From Rugamonas sp. A1-17 (lineage in GTDB: Bacteria > Pseudomonadota > Gammaproteobacteria > Burkholderiales > Burkholderiaceae_D): a stretch of 64,000 nt of DNA. Every line of letters begins with the position of its first letter. Position 1 is the first letter of the stretch. The position numbers were made by a program, and so were the translations under genes. This document shows, piece by piece, positions 1 to 7,812 of this stretch. The notes below the pieces were generated by a model. The model saw only the letters and a list, made by a program, of their open reading frames with translations, had not been told where the DNA came from and did no database searches. The stretch lies in contig JAJLPB010000001.1 of the NCBI GenBank assembly GCA_025548565.1, positions 248,001 through 312,000 on the forward strand, read 5' to 3'.

Positions 1-759
1 CGCGAGTTGTGGGACCGTCTGCAAAGCCGCACGCTGAAGCCAGGCGAGAGTTATGAAACGCTGCGCCGCAGTTTCGACTACGGCTTCCAGCAGTTCGCGC
101 GCACCATGCCGGTGGTGGTGAAGTATGTGGGTGGCGTGACCTATCTGCGCGACCATGCCGGCACGGGCCGCGCCACCTTCACGCCGGTGCCGCTGCCGCG
201 CCAGCGGGCCGCCTTGCAGATGCTGACCACCAGCCTGTTCAAGTCGGACAGCTTCCAGTTCTCGCCGGCGATGATCAGCCGCCTCGGCGCCGATCATTTC
301 GAATGGCGTGGACGCGCCGACGTGTCGGTCAGCGGTCGCGTGCTGTCCTTGCAGGCCGGCGCGCTGGACCAGCTGATGTCCGACGCGGTGGCGGTGCGCC
401 TGCTCGATTCGCAGGAAAAGCTGGACGACCGCAAGCAGGCGCTCAGCCTCGACGAGTTGTACACCACCGTGCAGGATGCGGTGTGGAGCGAGCTAAAAAC
501 CGGCAAGGACATCAACGGCATGCGCCGCAACCTGCAACGCGAGCATCTGAAGCGCGTGACGACGATACTGCTGCGCGCATCGCCGTTCACTCCGGCCGAC
601 GCCCGCAGCCTGCAGCGCGAGAACGCGCTGGCGCTCCAACGCGATATCCGTGGCGCGATGGGCAAGCCGATGAGCCGCGAGGCCAAGGCCCACCTGTCGG
701 AATCGTACGAGACGCTGAGCCAGGCCTTGAAGGCGGCCATGTTGCGCGCGGGCGCTTGA
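1..759 (+). CDS. Zinc-dependent metalloprotease, C-terminal fragment (DUF4953-like)
   Basis: The reading frame is open from the first base of the window, so only the last ~252 residues of a larger gene are present. The piece has the tail of the large periplasmic zinc metalloproteases with DUF5117/DUF4953 regions: a stretch around YVGGVTYLRD followed by a TFTPVPLPRQRAALQML segment, which in the family lies downstream of the catalytic HExxH. The catalytic motif itself is outside the window, so activity cannot be judged. The family assignment rests on recalled similarity of this tail. An apparent TTG start at 7 is only an artefact of the window edge. Confidence 0.7.
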   Translation, partial: RELWDRLQSRTLKPGESYETLRRSFDYGFQQFARTMPVVVKYVGGVTYLRDHAGTGRATFTPVPLPRQRAALQMLTTSLFKSDSFQFSPAMISRLGADHFEWRGRADVSVSGRVLSLQAGALDQLMSDAVAVRLLDSQEKLDDRKQALSLDELYTTVQDAVWSELKTGKDINGMRRNLQREHLKRVTTILLRASPFTPADARSLQRENALALQRDIRGAMGKPMSREAKAHLSESYETLSQALKAAMLRAGA

Positions 760-798
760 TGGTAAGCTCTCTGGATTGACTATCATTTCGGAGAGCGT

Positions 799-2316
799 GT
801 GCAAGGACGATTGCTTGTTTGGCTGGCCCTGTTGTTCGGCGGCGCGGCGTGTGCCGCCGCGCCGGGCGACACGCTGCACGTGGGGTCGAAGCGCTTCACC
901 GAGTCCTACATCCTGGGCGAGGTGCTGACGCAGACCGCCGCACCGCACGCCAAGGCCGAGCACCTGCAAGGCCTGGGTAATACCGCCATCGTCCTGGCGG
1001 CGCTGCAGGCCGGCCGCATCGATGTCTATCCCGAATACCTCGGCACCATCGACCTGGAGATCCTCAAGCACGCGCAGCCCGCGCCGCTGGAGCAGATTCG
1101 CCGCGAACTGGCGGCCATGGGGCTGGGCGTGGCGGTGCCGCTGGGCTTCAACAACACTTACGCGTTGGCGGTACGCGGCGGCGCCGACGGCCCGGCGAAA
1201 CTCAGCGAACTGGCGGCGCTGCCGGCGCTGCGTTTCGGCCTGTCGCATGAATTCATCGGCCGCGCGGATGGCTGGCCGGGACTGTCCAAACGCTATGGCC
1301 TGCCGCAGCGGGCGGAGGGCCTGGACCACGGCATCGCCTACGAGGCGCTGATGCAGCGCCAGGTCGACGTGATCGATATCTACTCCACCGACGCCAAGAT
1401 CCGCCAGTACGGCCTGCGCGTGCTGGACGACGACCGCGCCTACTTCCCGCGCTACGACGCGATGCTGCTGTACCGGCTCGACACGCCGGCGCGCTTCCCT
1501 GCCGCGTGGAAGGCGATCGCGCAGCTGGAGGGCCGCATCAGCGCCACCGACATGATCGCGATGAACGCCGCCGCCGAAATCGACGGCCAGAGTTTCGCCA
1601 ACGTGGCGCGCGGCTGGCTGGCGGCGCACCAGCCGCAGGCCGCCGGCGCCGGCAAGGCCATGCAGGCGCCGGTGATACGCGATGGCCTGCCGGCCAAGAT
1701 CTTCGACAAGAACCTGTGGCCGCTGACGCGCCAGCATCTGACGCTGGTGCTGGCGGCGGTGCTGCTGGCGTGCGTGGTCGGCATTCCGCTGGGCGTGCTG
1801 GCGGCGGCGTTTCCGCGCCTGCGGCAGGCGGTGCTGGGCTTGACGGGCGTGTTGCAGACGGTGCCCTCGCTGGCCTTGCTGGCGCTGCTGATTCCCTTGC
1901 TGGGCATGATAGGCACGGTGCCGGCGCTGGCTGCGCTGGTGGTGTACGCGCTGCTGCCCATCGTGCGCAACACCTGCACCGGCTTGCTGCAGGTGCCGGC
2001 CGGCCTGCGGTTGGCGGCGCAGGCGCTGGGCCTGCGGCCGATGCAGCGGCTGGTGCATATCGAATTGCCGCTGGCCTTGCCGGTGATTTTGGCCGGCGTG
2101 AAAACGGCGGCGGTGATGAGCGTGGGGACGGCGACCATCGCCGCCTTCATCGGTGCCGGCGGCTATGGTGAGCGCATCACCATCGGCCTGGCACTGAACG
2201 ATAACGATATGCTGCTGGCCGGTGCGATCCCGGCGGCGCTGCTGGCCTTGCTGACGCAGGCCGCGTTCGAGCTGCTGGAGCGGCTGGCCAGCCGCGCGCC
2301 GTCACAGCGAGTGTAG
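799..2316 (+). CDS. Osmoprotectant-type ABC transporter, substrate-binding/permease fusion
   Basis: 505 aa from a GTG start preceded by GGAGAG. Residues 1-20 look like a signal peptide. Residues ~24-275 form an OpuAC-type binding domain beginning HVGSKRFTESYILGE, typical of glycine betaine/choline/proline binding proteins. From ~305 there are five or six membrane helices and a permease EAA-type loop (AAQALGLRPMQRLVHIELPL). Binding protein and permease are therefore one polypeptide with the order binding domain then permease. The ATPase is not adjacent: the next gene is an unrelated short reverse ORF. Family knowledge points to quaternary ammonium or related osmolyte import; the actual ligand is not shown by the sequence. 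Confidence 0.88.
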   Translation: MQGRLLVWLALLFGGAACAAAPGDTLHVGSKRFTESYILGEVLTQTAAPHAKAEHLQGLGNTAIVLAALQAGRIDVYPEYLGTIDLEILKHAQPAPLEQIRRELAAMGLGVAVPLGFNNTYALAVRGGADGPAKLSELAALPALRFGLSHEFIGRADGWPGLSKRYGLPQRAEGLDHGIAYEALMQRQVDVIDIYSTDAKIRQYGLRVLDDDRAYFPRYDAMLLYRLDTPARFPAAWKAIAQLEGRISATDMIAMNAAAEIDGQSFANVARGWLAAHQPQAAGAGKAMQAPVIRDGLPAKIFDKNLWPLTRQHLTLVLAAVLLACVVGIPLGVLAAAFPRLRQAVLGLTGVLQTVPSLALLALLIPLLGMIGTVPALAALVVYALLPIVRNTCTGLLQVPAGLRLAAQALGLRPMQRLVHIELPLALPVILAGVKTAAVMSVGTATIAAFIGAGGYGERITIGLALNDNDMLLAGAIPAALLALLTQAAFELLERLASRAPSQRV

Positions 2317-2478
2317 TTTGGAGCGCAGCAGCACCATCTCCTTGTGCAGCAGGCGCTCGGCGTGGAAATCGTTCTCGCGCTGGGCGGCGATGGCCTCCAG
2401 CGCGCGCGTGTAGCGCTCCAGTCTTGCGCGCAGCCAGGCTTTGTAGACGGTGTTGAGTAACGGCGGCAATTTCGGCAT
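2302..2478 (-). CDS. Small coiled-coil-like hypothetical protein
   Basis: 58 aa, highly charged and predicted helical (repeated Arg/Glu/Leu spacing through ARLERYTRALEAIAAQRE). The ATG at 2478 has a good AGGAGA ribosome binding site, which makes it the preferred start over an in-frame ATG further upstream. It overlaps the last 15 bases of the convergent transporter gene. I do not recognise a family. No export signal or membrane segment is visible. Confidence 0.5.
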   Translation of the reverse strand: MPKLPPLLNTVYKAWLRARLERYTRALEAIAAQRENDFHAERLLHKEMVLLRSKLHSL

Positions 2479-2546
2479 GGCGGTCTCCTGCGAATGAAGG
2501 TCGACATTCATTCTGCAAGCTGGGTGCCGCCAGGCCTTGTGCGATA

Positions 2547-3038
2547 TCAAGCGCCTTGAGACATGTGCGTCAGCGCGTCGCCGGTGACACGGCAGATGCG
2601 CCATTCCGGCAGCAGCGAGGCGCCCATGCTTTCGTACAGCTTGATGGCGTTGCTGTTCCAGTCGAGCACCGACCATTCGAAGCGGCCGCAGTCGCGCTCC
2701 ACCGCCAGCTGCGCCAGCGCCACCAGCATCCGCTTGCCGTAGCCCTTGCCGCGACGGCTCTGCTTGACGTACAAGTCCTCCAGGTACAGGCCCTTCTTGC
2801 ACAGGAAGGTGGAGAAGTTATGGAAGAACAGCGCGAAGGTGACGACTTCACAGTCGGCCTCGCCGACCAGCGCTTCGCACACCGGCTTGTCGCAGAACAG
2901 GCTGTCGTGCAGCATGGCTTCGTTGGCGACGACCATGTGTTCGAGTTTTTCAAACACGGCCAGTTCGTAAATCATGCCGAAAATTGCGGCGACGTCTGCC
3001 GGCTGGGCCGGGCGTATGGTCAGGTCGGAGGTAGTCAT
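2547..3038 (-). CDS. GNAT N-acetyltransferase, spermidine/diamine acetyltransferase-like
   Basis: 163 aa GNAT protein. The acetyl-CoA pyrophosphate loop is RRGKGYG at residues 95-101, and a VLDWNSNAIKLYESMGA block follows, both typical of the SSAT-like diamine acetyltransferase subgroup. Its ATG overlaps the stop of the upstream EamA transporter gene (TGATG), so the two are probably translationally coupled. Polyamine acetylation is suggested by subgroup resemblance, but GNAT substrates cannot be assigned reliably from sequence. Confidence 0.85.
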   Translation of the reverse strand: MTTSDLTIRPAQPADVAAIFGMIYELAVFEKLEHMVVANEAMLHDSLFCDKPVCEALVGEADCEVVTFALFFHNFSTFLCKKGLYLEDLYVKQSRRGKGYGKRMLVALAQLAVERDCGRFEWSVLDWNSNAIKLYESMGASLLPEWRICRVTGDALTHMSQGA

Positions 3039-3958
3039 CAGGCTTTCGCGGTGCTTTCTTTGAGGATGGGGGAATCGGGTTGCAGCGCCCAGGCGACGCT
3101 GGACAGGCACAGTATCATGCCGGCCCATTCCAGCGCGCCGGGACGGAAATGTTCCAGCTGGATCGACAGCAGCACGGAGATCACGGGCGTGACCACGCCG
3201 ATGTACACGGCCTTGTGCGAGCCGATGCGGTGGATCAGCGTGAAGTAGGCGGCAAACGCGATCACCGAGCCGAACAGCGACAGGTACAGCAGCCCGCCCC
3301 AGTAGGGCAGACCGGACGGCATGCTGAACGACTGGCCGCTGACGACCACCCACAGCGCCACCAGCAGGCTGCCCCACAGCATCGACCAGGCCATGGTCAG
3401 CAGCACGTTGGACGATTGCTCGCGCACCTTGATCACGACCACGTTGCCGACCGAGCTGGCGATGGTGGCGGTCAGCGCCAGGCCGAGGCCGAGCAGGAAG
3501 TGCCCATTGCCGCCTGACAGGATCTCGCTCCAGGCGCCGCGGATCGACTGGAAGAACAGCAGCGACACGCCGCAGATGGCGAGCGCGCCGGCGGCCCAGG
3601 TGCGCCAGCGCAGCGGCGTGCCGAAGGCCAGGTGGTTGAGGATGGGGTTCCAGAACACCATCAATGCGAACAGCACGGCGACCAGGCCGGAGACCAGGTA
3701 TTGCTCGGACGAGTAGGTGCAGATGTAGCTCAGGCCGAAGGTGGCGCAGCCTTGCAGGAACATCCAGCGCTGGGTGCGCCATGGCATCAGCAACTTGTCG
3801 CCGCGCACCAGGCACCAGGCGAACAGCACCGCCGCCGACAGCGCGAAGCGGTACACGACGGACACGGCGGGCGCGACCTCGCCCAGTTGCAGCGTGATGG
3901 CGAAGAAAGTGGAGCCCCAGATCAGGCAGGCAATGGCGAACAGGAGTGGAGAGGACAT
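3038..3958 (-). CDS. EamA/DMT family transporter
   Basis: 306 aa with about ten hydrophobic helices arranged as two EamA repeats (start SSPLLFAIACLIWGSTFFAI; second repeat from ~residue 150). These inner-membrane drug/metabolite transporters usually export amino acids or related metabolites. The gene is first in a two-gene unit with the acetyltransferase, with stop and start codons sharing one base at 3038. A functional link such as export or detoxification of an amine or its acetylated form is inference only. Confidence 0.88.
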   Translation of the reverse strand: MSSPLLFAIACLIWGSTFFAITLQLGEVAPAVSVVYRFALSAAVLFAWCLVRGDKLLMPWRTQRWMFLQGCATFGLSYICTYSSEQYLVSGLVAVLFALMVFWNPILNHLAFGTPLRWRTWAAGALAICGVSLLFFQSIRGAWSEILSGGNGHFLLGLGLALTATIASSVGNVVVIKVREQSSNVLLTMAWSMLWGSLLVALWVVVSGQSFSMPSGLPYWGGLLYLSLFGSVIAFAAYFTLIHRIGSHKAVYIGVVTPVISVLLSIQLEHFRPGALEWAGMILCLSSVAWALQPDSPILKESTAKA

Positions 3959-4117
3959 CGAACGAGTATAGCCGCCCGGGCCAGTCCTTGCCTAGCGGCC
4001 ACGTTTTTGTTGCGACGCAACAGCGTGACAACTAATTTGTTTCCGCTGTGTAAATTTTGAGCACTTTGTTGAAAATGCAAGTAAGATGGAATCACACATC
4101 ACACACGGGAGGGCGGC

Positions 4118-4255
4118 ATGAGCACCGCGCTGCAGATCAAAGTTGTCGGCTTGTTGGGCTATGTCGCGGTCAGCACCGCGCTGGTGCTGATGCTGGCCGG
4201 CGACGAAATGCAGAGCGCCGCCCAGACGCTGTTCGCCTACGCCGGTTTCCACTAG
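4118..4255 (+). CDS. Small single-pass membrane protein (45 aa)
   Basis: A short ORF starting at an ATG with a strong GGGAGGG ribosome binding site 5 bases upstream. Residues ~6-27 form one hydrophobic helix (VVGLLGYVAVSTALVLMLAG), followed by a short amphipathic tail ending at TAG 4253-4255. It converges with the Mpo1-like gene and overlaps its last codons by 4 bases. I recognise no family. The strong RBS and clean membrane segment favour a real gene, but there is no further support. Confidence 0.45.
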   Translation: MSTALQIKVVGLLGYVAVSTALVLMLAGDEMQSAAQTLFAYAGFH

Positions 4256-4689
4256 TACGCCAGCTTCAGCCTGCGGTACAAAAAGCCCAGCACAAACAGC
4301 GGTCCGATCAGCAGGAAGCGCAGGTCGTCGAAGAACGACGGTTTCTTGCCCTCGATCTTGTGGCCGATGAACTGGCCTATCCACGCCAGCACGAAAATCG
4401 CCAGCGACAGCGGCAGGATGGCCTTGTCCGGCAGGGCGGCCAGCAGGGCCAGCATCACCGTGCTCATCAGCAGCATGCCCACCGCGAACGGCTTCGACAG
4501 CTTGAAGTAGTAGACCAGCGAGGCCAGCGTGACCGCCACCGCCAGCAGCGGATGCGCGGCCCACAGCAAGCCCAGCAGCGTGAAGACGATGATGGGCACG
4601 CAGATGAAGTGGATCACCTCGTTGGTGGGGTTGAGATGGCTCTCGCTGTACTTGGCCAGCAGGGTATCGATGGTGCGCGCTTGCGTCAT
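4252..4689 (-). CDS. Mpo1-like (DUF962) membrane protein
   Basis: 145 aa with four hydrophobic segments. It has the family hallmarks: an N-terminal NPTNEVIHFICVP motif (residues ~21-33, conserved His in the first helix) and a C-terminal EGKKPSFFDD...LIGPLFV block. In yeast the homologue Mpo1 is an iron-dependent dioxygenase for alpha-oxidation of 2-hydroxy fatty acids; bacterial members are mostly uncharacterised. The ATG at 4689 is preceded by GGGAGAC. Confidence 0.85.
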   Translation of the reverse strand: MTQARTIDTLLAKYSESHLNPTNEVIHFICVPIIVFTLLGLLWAAHPLLAVAVTLASLVYYFKLSKPFAVGMLLMSTVMLALLAALPDKAILPLSLAIFVLAWIGQFIGHKIEGKKPSFFDDLRFLLIGPLFVLGFLYRRLKLAY

Positions 4690-4779
4690 GGGTGTCTCCC
4701 GTTTTTTTTAGCACGGTCGTGCCGTCGGCAAATTCTACACCCGAATCGCGGCGTGGCGACGCTTGGGTACAATGCGGCC

Positions 4780-5280
4780 ATGAGCAACGATACCGATTTG
4801 ATCCACCCCGCACTGACCGGCCTGGCGCCGGTGATCGACGCGCGCACCCGCATCCTGGTGCTGGGCAGCTTTCCCGGCGCCGCCTCGCTGGCGGCGCAGC
4901 AGTATTACGCGCATCCGCGCAATCTGCTGTGGCCGATCCTGTCGGCCTTGACGGGCGAGCCGCTGGCGCAACTGCCGTACGACGAACGTCTGCCGCGCCT
5001 GCTGGCGCACGGCTTCGGCCTGTGGGATGTGCTGGGCGCGTGCGAGCGCGAGGGCAGCCTCGATTCGGCCATCCGCAAGCCCGCCGCCAACGACTTCGCC
5101 CGCCTGCGCGAGCTGTGCCCGCTGCTGGAGACGGTGGGCTTCAACGGCCAGACCTCCGGCAAGTTCGCTCCGCAGTTCGCGGCGCAGGGTTATCGCACGG
5201 TGGTTTTGCCGTCGACGTCTCCCGCCCACGCCTCGCTTACATTGGCGCAAAAGCTGGAGCAATGGAAAATGCTGCTTTAG
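4780..5280 (+). CDS. DNA-deoxyinosine glycosylase (uracil-DNA glycosylase superfamily)
   Basis: 166 aa. The uracil-DNA glycosylase fold is shown by GSFPG at 29-33, the QYYAHPRN segment (41-48) with W51, and the LPSTSPAHA block at 143-151. This combination is typical of the hypoxanthine (deoxyinosine) DNA glycosylase group, which removes deaminated adenine in base-excision repair. Start: ATG at 4780, well inside a longer open frame whose upstream part is antisense to the Mpo1-like gene. A decayed partial second copy lies at 6669-6812, beyond an AT-rich accessory patch that begins right after this gene. Confidence 0.88.
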   Translation: MSNDTDLIHPALTGLAPVIDARTRILVLGSFPGAASLAAQQYYAHPRNLLWPILSALTGEPLAQLPYDERLPRLLAHGFGLWDVLGACEREGSLDSAIRKPAANDFARLRELCPLLETVGFNGQTSGKFAPQFAAQGYRTVVLPSTSPAHASLTLAQKLEQWKMLL

Positions 5281-5291
5281 TCTGTCAGTGC

Positions 5292-5642
5292 TTACTGAGC
5301 GATGATGCGAAACTCGGTTGAGTTAGCCACGGGACGAACCTGATTTCGTTCGCGCTTCAACTCGACGATGCCATAGTTGGACATCGTCTTCAGCGTGCGC
5401 GACAAGTTGCTTGGCTTGCGGCCAGTGGCCTCCGCCAATGCTGAGATGGATGCTGGTTTCGTTTCCATCATTACGTGCAGCAATGCACGGTTGTCATCAC
5501 TGAGAACCTCGGCCAGCGACTTCATGGAGGTGAACCAGATTTTCGGCTCGCCTGGCTTCGGTTTATAGCTGCCGCGAGCAATCGCCAGCACCCGCTCGCG
5601 TATTTGTTCTTGCGGCATGATGCCAATCACAGTTGGTTTCAT
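5292..5642 (-). CDS. TumA-like antitoxin / HTH DNA-binding protein (HVO_A0114 family)
   Basis: 116 aa with a winged-helix DNA-binding segment in the C-terminal half (SISALAEATGRKPSNLSRTLKTMSNYG at ~68-94, described here from its position; the recognition helix is around KPSNLSRTL). This family is the usual antitoxin partner of TumE/DUF6516 toxins. The ATG at 5640-5642 overlaps the stop codon of the tumE remnant just upstream, the normal arrangement of tumE-tumA pairs. The antitoxin frame is intact although the toxin is broken. It should bind DNA and repress its own operon, by analogy. Confidence 0.75.
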   Translation of the reverse strand: MKPTVIGIMPQEQIRERVLAIARGSYKPKPGEPKIWFTSMKSLAEVLSDDNRALLHVMMETKPASISALAEATGRKPSNLSRTLKTMSNYGIVELKRERNQVRPVANSTEFRIIAQ

Positions 5643-5910
5643 CGCTTTCTTACCTCTAATAGTATCCGGTCCACGTCTGCAAAGAAATCATTGATCAGAT
5701 GCTGTACATCCTTAAATTCGTAAGGTTATCGTAGCCTAGCATGCGCTTGCCAGAAGGCTCGTGCAGCGTCAGCGAATATCGAATGCCGTGTGGCACTTCT
5801 TTGGAGACGCCTACCAGCCGAGCTTCAATTTTGATCCAGTACCCATTTTCCTGGTCGAGAATCGAACCATGCAGGTCCAACAACGAGTCTATAGCAGGAT
5901 CACGTTTCAT
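5639..5910 (-). pseudogene. TumE-like (DUF6516) toxin gene, internally deleted and frameshifted
   Basis: The 5' part (ATG at 5910) encodes 71 aa including a typical HGIRYSLTLHEPSGKRMLGYDN segment. At about 5722-5735 the frame changes. In the next frame the family's C-terminal end is still legible: YEFKDVQHLIND then FFADVDRILLEVRKR, with a stop at 5639-5641 that overlaps the tumA start. The middle of the protein that in homologues follows YDN, with its histidine-rich stretch, is missing. A deletion plus frame change is therefore the simplest explanation. The exact size of the loss needs alignment to intact homologues. Confidence 0.75.
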
Positions 5911-5975
5911 TTATAACTATATCATCTGGTGATAGCGAATGCTCGGTTCATGGTGAAAACTGTCCTGGAGGATCG

Positions 5976-6592
5976 TCAGTCTCCCGGGTCAAAAGAGTCA
6001 AGTTCGAACTCCTCATCTATTCCGAGTTTTTTCATAATCACTGGCAGGACTTGATGGATAACTCGCATCCCAACTAGCGGTTCATTCATGTAGATGTCTG
6101 GATGGATACGTGAAGAGTTGAATCCTAGACTTTCCGCTTCGGCCTCATGCCCGAGCTCACCGTGAGATGAGCGGACCAGATTCATCAGCTCTGCACGTAA
6201 AGGAATTCTGGCGCGAAGGGCTCTATCCTTCAATATGTTTAGCCATTCTTCGTAATTCTTTTGTATTCCTCGTCGAACTTTCCAAAGTTCGGCGTGAATT
6301 CATGCTTGTCACCAATCTTGCTAGCCGCCAGCTCCGGAAGGCAGTAGTCGATCTGCTCAGCATCGCTGCCAGCCAAGTCAATTTCGTCAGACCATATCAG
6401 TTCTGAAATGTAGGCAGTAAAAAAGCTCCAGACATCGTTCAATGAACAAAAAATTTCATAAATTATTTGAACATATGGGTCATTGAGCAATTCACCAACT
6501 TTGTCTTCGTCATCGTAGTCAAAGTCAAACTCACTAGGAAACTTAGCAGGAAGCGTAACCCCCATCTCCTGAAGAATCTGGAAAACTTGCAC
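5976..6592 (-). pseudogene. Unknown protein gene split by a frameshift
   Basis: Two consecutive frames look like one gene. The first (6592-6239, GTG start) encodes 117 aa, acidic, ending DEEYKRITKNG. The second (to 5976) reads on as KNYEEWLNILKDRALRARI before its first ATG at 6233. Adding one A to the AAAA run near 6265 joins them as DEEYKKNYEEWLN with no break in composition, giving about 210 aa. Upstream of the GTG the same frame stays open to ~6655 (reading ERYDTEPLNNDDGLLG), where the glycosylase remnant begins, so the N-terminus may also be cut. Low-GC codon use differs from neighbours. I recognise no family. Confidence 0.55.
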
Positions 6593-6657
6593 GCCTAGCA
6601 GCCCGTCATCGTTATTCAGCGGTTCTGTGTCGTATCTTTCTTCTGTCCAATGTCAAA

Positions 6658-6957
6658 CTATCCAAACATCAATCTGCTGTGCCGATTGTGTTGCGTTGAC
6701 GGGAGAGCCGCTGGCGCAGCTGCCGCATGAGGAACGTCTGCCTCGGCAACTGGCGTCGCTTTCGCTGGCACAACAGTTGGCGTGCTGGCAGAGCTTACTC
6801 CAGTCATGGGTTGGTCGCTTGAGCGCTGCTCGATGCTTTGAATCGCCTGCCGAATCGCGTCGATCATGAAAGCGTGGAGACTGATCCCTAATTCCTGGGC
6901 TGCGCAAGCTGCCCGCTGCTTAAGTTCATCGGGTGATTGGAGCGACGTGGTGGACAT
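6658..6957 (-). CDS. Ribbon-helix-helix (Arc/CopG-like) antitoxin-type protein, altered C-terminus
   Basis: 99 aa from the ATG at 6957. Residues 1-45 look like a ribbon-helix-helix DNA-binding domain: a TTSLQSPDELKQR strand-helix start followed by LGISLHAFMIDAIRQAI. The last ~45 residues, Ala/Pro rich, are encoded on the strand opposite the glycosylase remnant, so they are probably accidental coding acquired by read-through into foreign DNA rather than an original domain. No toxin partner is seen next to it; the adjacent gene is a chromosomal phosphoesterase. It may be a truncated orphan antitoxin. Confidence 0.5.
   Translation of the reverse strand: MSTTSLQSPDELKQRAACAAQELGISLHAFMIDAIRQAIQSIEQRSSDQPMTGVSSASTPTVVPAKATPVAEADVPHAAAAPAALPSTQHNRHSRLMFG
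6669..6812 (+). pseudogene. Decayed partial copy of the deoxyinosine glycosylase gene
   Basis: The translated stretch LTGEPLAQLPHEERLPRQLA matches residues 57-76 of the intact enzyme at 4780-5280 (LTGEPLAQLPYDERLPRLLA). It is followed at once by SLSLAQQLACWQSLLQ, matching the enzyme's last residues (SLTLAQKLEQWKMLL). The central part, about 75 residues including the catalytic LPSTSP block, is deleted, and the 5' end is frameshifted or lost (CAATCTGCTGTG is still recognisable at 6669). The copy is diverged, not identical, so it is not a recent duplication. It cannot be functional. Confidence 0.75.
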
Positions 6958-7066
6958 GATGGCTAAATGTGGAGGTGGGTGCTCAGGTAACACCTTCTCA
7001 GTCTTTGTTCCAAGCGGCTGGTTGTGGTCGGGGCGCATTGATTTGACGGCCCTGCCTGAAATCGTC

Positions 7067-7807
7067 TTAGCCCGGATGCGAGACATACCCGCTCATCAGC
7101 ACAACCGCCCAATCCTCGCGGCCGTGGGCGCGGGCCAGGTCGGCCATGGCGCGGTGGTCGTAGGGGACGGTGAGCAGTTGCGCGTGCCAGCGTTGTTCGC
7201 GCCGCTCGACGATGGCGTAGCGGGCGTCGGGCGAGCCGGTTTCGACGGTGTGCGGGTAGGGATGGTCGTCGGCGTAGGCCGGCTGGCCGACGCTGCCGGG
7301 ATTGACGATCAGCTGTCCGCGCGCGCCGCGCGCGCCGCGCACGCTGCGCGGCACGTGCGTGTGGCCGCAGGCGATCAGGCCGGCCTCGACCCGGCCCAGG
7401 CGCTGTTCGATCTCGGCCGCGCTGGCGTGGCGCTCGGCCGTTTGCAGCAGGCCCGTGATATCGCTCGCCGGCGTGCCGTGGCACAGGAACACGTCCTCGT
7501 TCCATTGCAAGGCCGGCCGCAGCGTGGCGATCCAGGCCAGTTCGCGCGCCGTCAGTTGCGCGCGGGCGTAGGCGTCGGCCGCGCCGGAGCCGGGGTGCAG
7601 TTCGAGGAGTTGCCGCTCGTGGTTGCCGGCCAGGTGGGTCCAGTCCCGCGCCATCAGGAAGCGCGCGGTCTCCAGCGGCAGCAGCGGGCCGGACAGGCTG
7701 TCGCCCAGGTTGACCACCGCGTCCACGCCCTGGCGGACGATATCGGCCGCCACCGCTTCCAGCGCGGCCAGGTTGCCGTGGATGTCGGAGACGATGGCGA
7801 TGCGCAT
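7067..7807 (-). CDS. Metallophosphoesterase, YfcE/MJ0936-like
   Basis: 246 aa calcineurin-type phosphoesterase with all metal motifs: SDIHGN at residues 7-12, NLGDS, GNHE, CHGTP and GHTHVP. Such small cytoplasmic enzymes hydrolyse phosphodiesters in vitro and their physiological substrates are often unknown. It lies 5 bases downstream of the isochorismatase-like gene on the same strand, so they are probably cotranscribed. The C-terminus ends just where the accessory patch starts. The ATG at 7807 directly opens the conserved first strand (MRIAIVSDIHGN). Confidence 0.9.
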   Translation of the reverse strand: MRIAIVSDIHGNLAALEAVAADIVRQGVDAVVNLGDSLSGPLLPLETARFLMARDWTHLAGNHERQLLELHPGSGAADAYARAQLTARELAWIATLRPALQWNEDVFLCHGTPASDITGLLQTAERHASAAEIEQRLGRVEAGLIACGHTHVPRSVRGARGARGQLIVNPGSVGQPAYADDHPYPHTVETGSPDARYAIVERREQRWHAQLLTVPYDHRAMADLARAHGREDWAVVLMSGYVSHPG

Positions 7808-7812
7808 GGCGG

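Noticed and set aside
6239..6280. Programmed -1 frameshift to join the two halves of the unknown gene
   Set aside because: The site lacks a proper slippery heptamer (the P-site tRNA on AAA would have to re-pair with CAA), so a plain indel is more likely.
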